This document shows positions 60,618-64,000 of a stretch of DNA of 64,000 nt, piece by piece. Source of the DNA: Streptomyces aurantiacus. Its GTDB lineage: Bacteria; Actinomycetota; Actinomycetes; Streptomycetales; Streptomycetaceae. Below the pieces are notes generated by a model that saw only the letters and a program-made list of their open reading frames with translations, was not told the origin of the DNA and made no database searches. How positions within the stretch are numbered: the first letter of the stretch is position 1; every line of letters starts with the position of its first letter. Location of the stretch: NCBI RefSeq assembly GCF_027107535.1, contig NZ_CP114283.1, positions 5,890,001 to 5,954,000 on the forward strand, given 5' to 3'. The translations under genes were made by a program, and so were the position numbers.

Positions 60618-62765
60618 GTGACCCTGCGCGAGGACGATCCGCGGTCTGTCGGCGGCTACCGGATCGAGTCGCGGATCGGCAGCGGCGGCATGGGGGTCGT
60701 CTACCTCGGCCGATCGGTCTCGGGCCGGGCCGTGGCCGTCAAGGTCGTGCACACGAGGTACGCGGACAACGCCGAGTTCCGGGCCAGGTTCCGGCAGGAG
60801 ATCGCGGCCGCCCGCCGGGTCAGCGGTGCGTTCACGGCTCCGGTCGTGGACGCCGACCCGGACGCGGAACGGCCCTGGATGGCCACCACGTTCGTCGCGG
60901 GCCGCACGCTCGCCGAGCAGGTCGCCGAATCCGGTCCGCTGGACTGGCCCGCGCTGCGCCGCCTGGGCACCGAACTCGCCGAGGCGCTGCGGGAGATCCA
61001 TCGCGCGGAGGTCGTCCACCGGGACCTCAAGCCCAGCAACGTGCTGCTGGAGGGCGAGGGCGACGACGGGGTGGTGCGCGTCATCGACTTCGGCATCTCG
61101 CGCGCGGCCAGCAGCGATGTCCGTACCCAGACCGGCATGGTGATGGGCTCGCCGCCGTTCATGGCGCCGGAGCAGTTCAGCAGCCCGCGCGAGGTCGGCT
61201 CCGCCGTCGACGTGTTCTCGCTCGGCGCGGTGCTCGTGTACGCGGCCACGGGGCGCAGCCCCTTCGAGGCGGAGAACGCCTACCTCGCCGCGTACAACAC
61301 CGTGCACAGCGAGCCCGAGCTGGGTGAACTGCCCGAGCCCTTGCGCCCGTTGGTGTCGGCCTGCCTGGAGAAGGAGCCCGGCGAGCGGCCGACGTCCGCC
61401 GAGGTCCTCGACGCGCTCGCCGTGCTGCCGCGGGAGCTGCCTGACGGAGTGTCCGGTGAGGCCCCGTCCCTGACGCCGGTGACCGTGCGGCCGCAGCTGC
61501 AGACCTCGGCCGTCGAGCCGGTCGGGCGGACCGGGCGCAGGCGGCACCGGAAGAAGATGTGGATCGCCCTCGCCGTCGTCATGCTCCTCGGCGTCGCGGG
61601 TACGGTCTCGGCGGCCCTGGTGGGCGACACCCCGGCGAGCTCGGTCGGCGCGGCCGATCCGCGTGCCGCGTCCGGCGGTTCGGTGCCGTCCGGCTGGAAG
61701 CCGTGGCACAACGAGCTGAAGGCCGGCAAGGACGATCCGTTCGCCATCGGACCGGCGTGCACACCGGACGCGCTCGGCGTCTTCTGCTCGTCCGAAAAGG
61801 TCGCGCTGACGCGGCTCAGTCCCGTGACGGGCCGTCTGGACTGGACGAAGCCCATGAGCAAGAAGAAGGTCAGCAGTTTCTCGGTGCGCCCGCCCGACGT
61901 CCACGACGGAGTGGTGTTCGTGAACAGCGCCGACCGCACCGAGGGCCTGGACGCCTTCGACGGCAGAACCGGCAGGAGACTGTGGCATCTGGACGGTCCG
62001 GTGGGCGCGTTCGCCTACCGGAGCGGCGTCGTCCTCGTACGACTCGACGAGCCCGGACCCTCCCACAACGCGCGCTATGCCGCGTACGAACCGCGCACAG
62101 GTGAGGAGTTGTGGCGACGCGAGTTCAGCTCCACCTCGTCGAGCCCGTTCGACGAGGGGCCCGACGGAACGCTCTACGCCGATCTGCGCGGGGGCTCCGG
62201 TGGCATCGCCCGCATCGACGCCCGCACGGGCAGGACGCTGAGCACGGTCAAGGCACCCAAGGGTGACCTGTGGCTGGCCACCATCCACGACAGCACGGCG
62301 TACTACGCGCAGTGGGAAGGCGACACCGGCGGCTCCGCGGCCTTCTTCGTCCAGGACCTCGACAGTGGCAAGACCCGTCGCGTCGACTTCCCGTGGAGCG
62401 TCGAACCGGAGGCGCCGCCGCTGGTGCACGGCGACATCCTGTACGTCTTCGACTACGGCAACGAGACCTTGCTGGCGCTCGACCTGAAGCGCGGGAAGCC
62501 GCTGTGGACCAGCTCGCGCGACCTGCGCGTCTTCAGCGAACCCGCCATCCACGACGGCCGGTTGTACGTCAACATGCCGGACACCAGCGTCCTCGCCCTC
62601 GATCCGCGCACCGGCGAGGAGATCGGGCGGACCGATCCGTCGTTCGACACGCAGGGCCGTTCCTTCGAGGAGCTGACGCCGAGTTCGACACCGCCGCTGC
62701 TGGTGGGCGACGTGCTGTACGGCGTCAGCGGTCCGGGCATCTTCTCGGTGCGCGACGTCCACTGA
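60618..62765 (+). CDS. Ser/Thr protein kinase with PQQ-type beta-propeller (second copy)
   Basis: 715 residues from GTG 60618 (AAGGAG five bases upstream; ATG 60561 is possible). Kinase domain about 12-270: GSGGMGVV, VAVKVV, HRDLKPSN, DFG, then VMGSPPFMAPEQF. A membrane segment (KKMWIALAVVMLLGVAGTVSAAL, about 312-335) follows a basic stretch, and residues about 340-715 make a PQQ-like propeller outside the cell (DAFDGRTGRRLWHLDG, YEPRTGEELWRREF, LALDLKRGKPLWTSS, VLALDPRTGEEIG). Two Cys (CTPDALGVFC) may form a disulfide. A relative of the kinase at 51451. Next to it are a SpoIIE phosphatase and a secreted protease. Confidence 0.93.
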   Translation: MTLREDDPRSVGGYRIESRIGSGGMGVVYLGRSVSGRAVAVKVVHTRYADNAEFRARFRQEIAAARRVSGAFTAPVVDADPDAERPWMATTFVAGRTLAEQVAESGPLDWPALRRLGTELAEALREIHRAEVVHRDLKPSNVLLEGEGDDGVVRVIDFGISRAASSDVRTQTGMVMGSPPFMAPEQFSSPREVGSAVDVFSLGAVLVYAATGRSPFEAENAYLAAYNTVHSEPELGELPEPLRPLVSACLEKEPGERPTSAEVLDALAVLPRELPDGVSGEAPSLTPVTVRPQLQTSAVEPVGRTGRRRHRKKMWIALAVVMLLGVAGTVSAALVGDTPASSVGAADPRAASGGSVPSGWKPWHNELKAGKDDPFAIGPACTPDALGVFCSSEKVALTRLSPVTGRLDWTKPMSKKKVSSFSVRPPDVHDGVVFVNSADRTEGLDAFDGRTGRRLWHLDGPVGAFAYRSGVVLVRLDEPGPSHNARYAAYEPRTGEELWRREFSSTSSSPFDEGPDGTLYADLRGGSGGIARIDARTGRTLSTVKAPKGDLWLATIHDSTAYYAQWEGDTGGSAAFFVQDLDSGKTRRVDFPWSVEPEAPPLVHGDILYVFDYGNETLLALDLKRGKPLWTSSRDLRVFSEPAIHDGRLYVNMPDTSVLALDPRTGEEIGRTDPSFDTQGRSFEELTPSSTPPLLVGDVLYGVSGPGIFSVRDVH

Positions 62766-62901
62766 TCCGCCGTCAGAAGGACCGTTGCGGGGCTGCCGCC
62801 GCCTCCCGCACCGCGGTTGCCTGGAAGTGGGCTTCGCGCTGCCGGCCGAGGCGTGAAGGGCTGGGCCGGTCGGTGACGGGCACGGCCGCGGGTGTCACGA
62901 A

Positions 62902-62941
62902 GCGGCGCGGGTACCTGTCCGAGGACAGGTACCCGCGCCGC
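62902..62941. terminator. Strong hairpin between kinase and protease genes
   Basis: Arms 62902-62920 and 62923-62941 are perfect 19-base reverse complements with a two-base loop (GA). The flanking stops at 62765 (plus) and 62958 (minus) show it terminates both transcripts. No T tract. Confidence 0.85.
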
Positions 62942-62957
62942 ACCGACCTCGTGAACG

Positions 62958-64000
62958 TCAGAGCCGCTGCCACAGGGCCGGCGTGAGACGGGGCTGCCAC
63001 ACTCCCTGCGCCTGATGCGCCTGCACACACTGGTAGGTGACACCGTCGTAGGTCACGCGCGCTCCGGTCTCGTAGACCTGGCCGGCGGCCCAGCCACTCG
63101 TCCGGGCGTCCTCCGGGGCGGGCATGCCGCTCTGCGCCGGGGCGGTCCTGAGTGTCAGACCGAAGGCGCTGAGCAGCGGGTTGACGGGCTGGTAGAAGGT
63201 GACTCCGCCGCTCTTGCAGTCGCCCGAGCCCCCGGACGTGACGCCCTGGGCCTGGGCGCCCGAGATGTAGGAGCCGCCGGAGTCACCCGGCTCCGCGCAC
63301 ACGGTCGTACGCGTCACTCCGGCGATGGCACCTTCGGCGTAGCTCACGCTGGTGTTGTACTGCTCGATGGTTCCGCAGTGCCAGCCCGTGGTGGACCCGG
63401 ACCGGCAGACCGCCGCGCCCACCAGGGCCTGCACCGAACCGGCGACCTGCACGTTCAGGTCGCCCTCGCCCTTGACTGCGGAGGTGGCGTTCCACTCGCT
63501 GTTGACGCTCACCCACGACATGTCCTGGCCGGGGAAGACCGAGGCCTGGAAGGTGCCCTGGGCGACCTTGTTGAAGCCGGCGGTCCTGGCCCCGGCCTTT
63601 CCGCAGTGCCCGGCGCTGGCGAAGCCCGGCTGGTCGCCCTTGGACACGGAGAAGCCCACGGAGCAGCGGGCCTGTTCGTCGATGTAGTAGGCGTCACCGC
63701 CGCGGACATCGTACAGGGGGCGCGGGCGGTCCTCCGACACCTTGACGTCGACCAGCCCCCGGTCGATCCCCGCGGTCGCGACGAGGGTGTCGGCGGCCGC
63801 GCTGCTCGTCGCCTGCACCGTCACCCGGTTGGTCCGCACGTCGACGTAGCGAACCGGTGTGTCGAGGGCCCTGCCCGCGGTGGCGTCCAGTTTCGCCTTG
63901 GCGGCCTCCAGGTCCCCCATCGCGTTCTTGACGACCACCGCCTTCGCTCCGCCCGCCGTGATGGCAGAGACGTCCGCGGCATCGGTGGTCGCGACGGTCA
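62958..64000 (-). CDS. Streptogrisin-like S1 protease with chitin-binding domain, 5' end missing
   Basis: 347 codons are visible; the N-terminus lies beyond the window. The visible part begins in the alpha-lytic propeptide (TVATTDAADVSAITAGGAKAVVVKNAM, then VDVKVSEDRPRPLYDVRGGDAYYI). The mature chymotrypsin-fold protease shows SAGHCGK (His), DMSWVSV (Asp) and PGDSGGSY (catalytic Ser), with several disulfide Cys. After a short linker the last 45 residues (SGWAAGQVYETGARVTYDGVTYQCVQAHQAQGVWQP) are a carbohydrate-binding module of the CBM5/12 type, as in streptogrisin C. A secreted protease acting on chitin-associated protein. Confidence 0.93.
   Translation of the reverse strand, partial: TVATTDAADVSAITAGGAKAVVVKNAMGDLEAAKAKLDATAGRALDTPVRYVDVRTNRVTVQATSSAAADTLVATAGIDRGLVDVKVSEDRPRPLYDVRGGDAYYIDEQARCSVGFSVSKGDQPGFASAGHCGKAGARTAGFNKVAQGTFQASVFPGQDMSWVSVNSEWNATSAVKGEGDLNVQVAGSVQALVGAAVCRSGSTTGWHCGTIEQYNTSVSYAEGAIAGVTRTTVCAEPGDSGGSYISGAQAQGVTSGGSGDCKSGGVTFYQPVNPLLSAFGLTLRTAPAQSGMPAPEDARTSGWAAGQVYETGARVTYDGVTYQCVQAHQAQGVWQPRLTPALWQRL

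Noticed and set aside
60333..62762. 809-codon minus-strand frame over the second kinase
   Set aside because: Antisense shadow of a gene with complete kinase motifs.

Overview
The window is high-GC actinobacterial DNA and almost certainly comes from a Streptomyces chromosome, probably an accessory or arm region. The signs are strong GC bias at third codon positions, twin-arginine secreted enzymes, GTG starts, several SpoIIE-type phosphatases, many one-component regulators, two Ser/Thr kinases with beta-propeller sensors, rare TTA (bldA-type) codons in two genes, and several decayed genes. No tRNA, rRNA, CRISPR, phage or insertion sequence was seen.

Region by region. 1-4.8 kb: the start of a secreted FAD enzyme, a PucR/CdaR-type regulator with a TTA codon, and a leftward operon SDR (frameshifted) - SRPBCC protein - phytoene-desaturase-like flavoenzyme. 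5.2-16.8 kb: a secreted GH43/CBM42 arabinan-type hydrolase, a large PAS/GAF/SpoIIE/ATPase signalling protein, a cytochrome P450 without the ExxR motif, a secreted GH78 rhamnosidase with two palindromic operator candidates, an AI-2E family exporter, and a secreted SRPBCC protein with a short duplicated remnant. 16.9-24.3 kb: a quinone oxidoreductase/TetR divergent pair, an M23 peptidase, an HxlR/RidA divergent pair, argG with a candidate leaderless promoter and ARG box followed by a perfect 21-bp hairpin, a wrecked alpha/beta-hydrolase and a PLP dehydratase. 24.5-27.3 kb: an AlkZ-like and DinB pair divergent from a WYL regulator. 27.4-34.3 kb: secreted proteins (zinc protease, pectate lyase with a LacI-type operator, Tat flavoenzyme, I36 protease inhibitor, beta-lactamase-fold protein) and a truncated DUF6493 gene.

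34.5-47.3 kb: an orphan STAS anti-sigma antagonist, a MerR/methyltransferase divergent pair, an FG-GAP lipoprotein, a DUF5990 gene, and then the most interesting unit: a likely Zur-box-controlled operon of a peptide/nickel-type binding lipoprotein, a fused DppB-DppC permease and an MFS exporter. It resembles a metallophore export/import system but has no ATPase next to it. A deleted PucR gene, a secreted SMP-30-like protein and an XRE/MmyB regulator follow. 46.9-51.2 kb: a three-subunit molybdenum hydroxylase operon. 51.4-64 kb: two receptor-like kinases with PQQ propellers, a SpoIIE phosphatase, a CYP152-type peroxygenase facing an SDR across a shared terminator, small conserved proteins, and a streptogrisin-like protease running off the end.

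Functionally the window combines plant-polymer degradation (GH43, GH78, PL1), sigma-factor partner-switching and kinase signalling (6.8, 34.5, 51.5, 58.2 and 60.6 kb), oxidative enzymes of unknown substrate, and a candidate zinc-responsive uptake/export locus.
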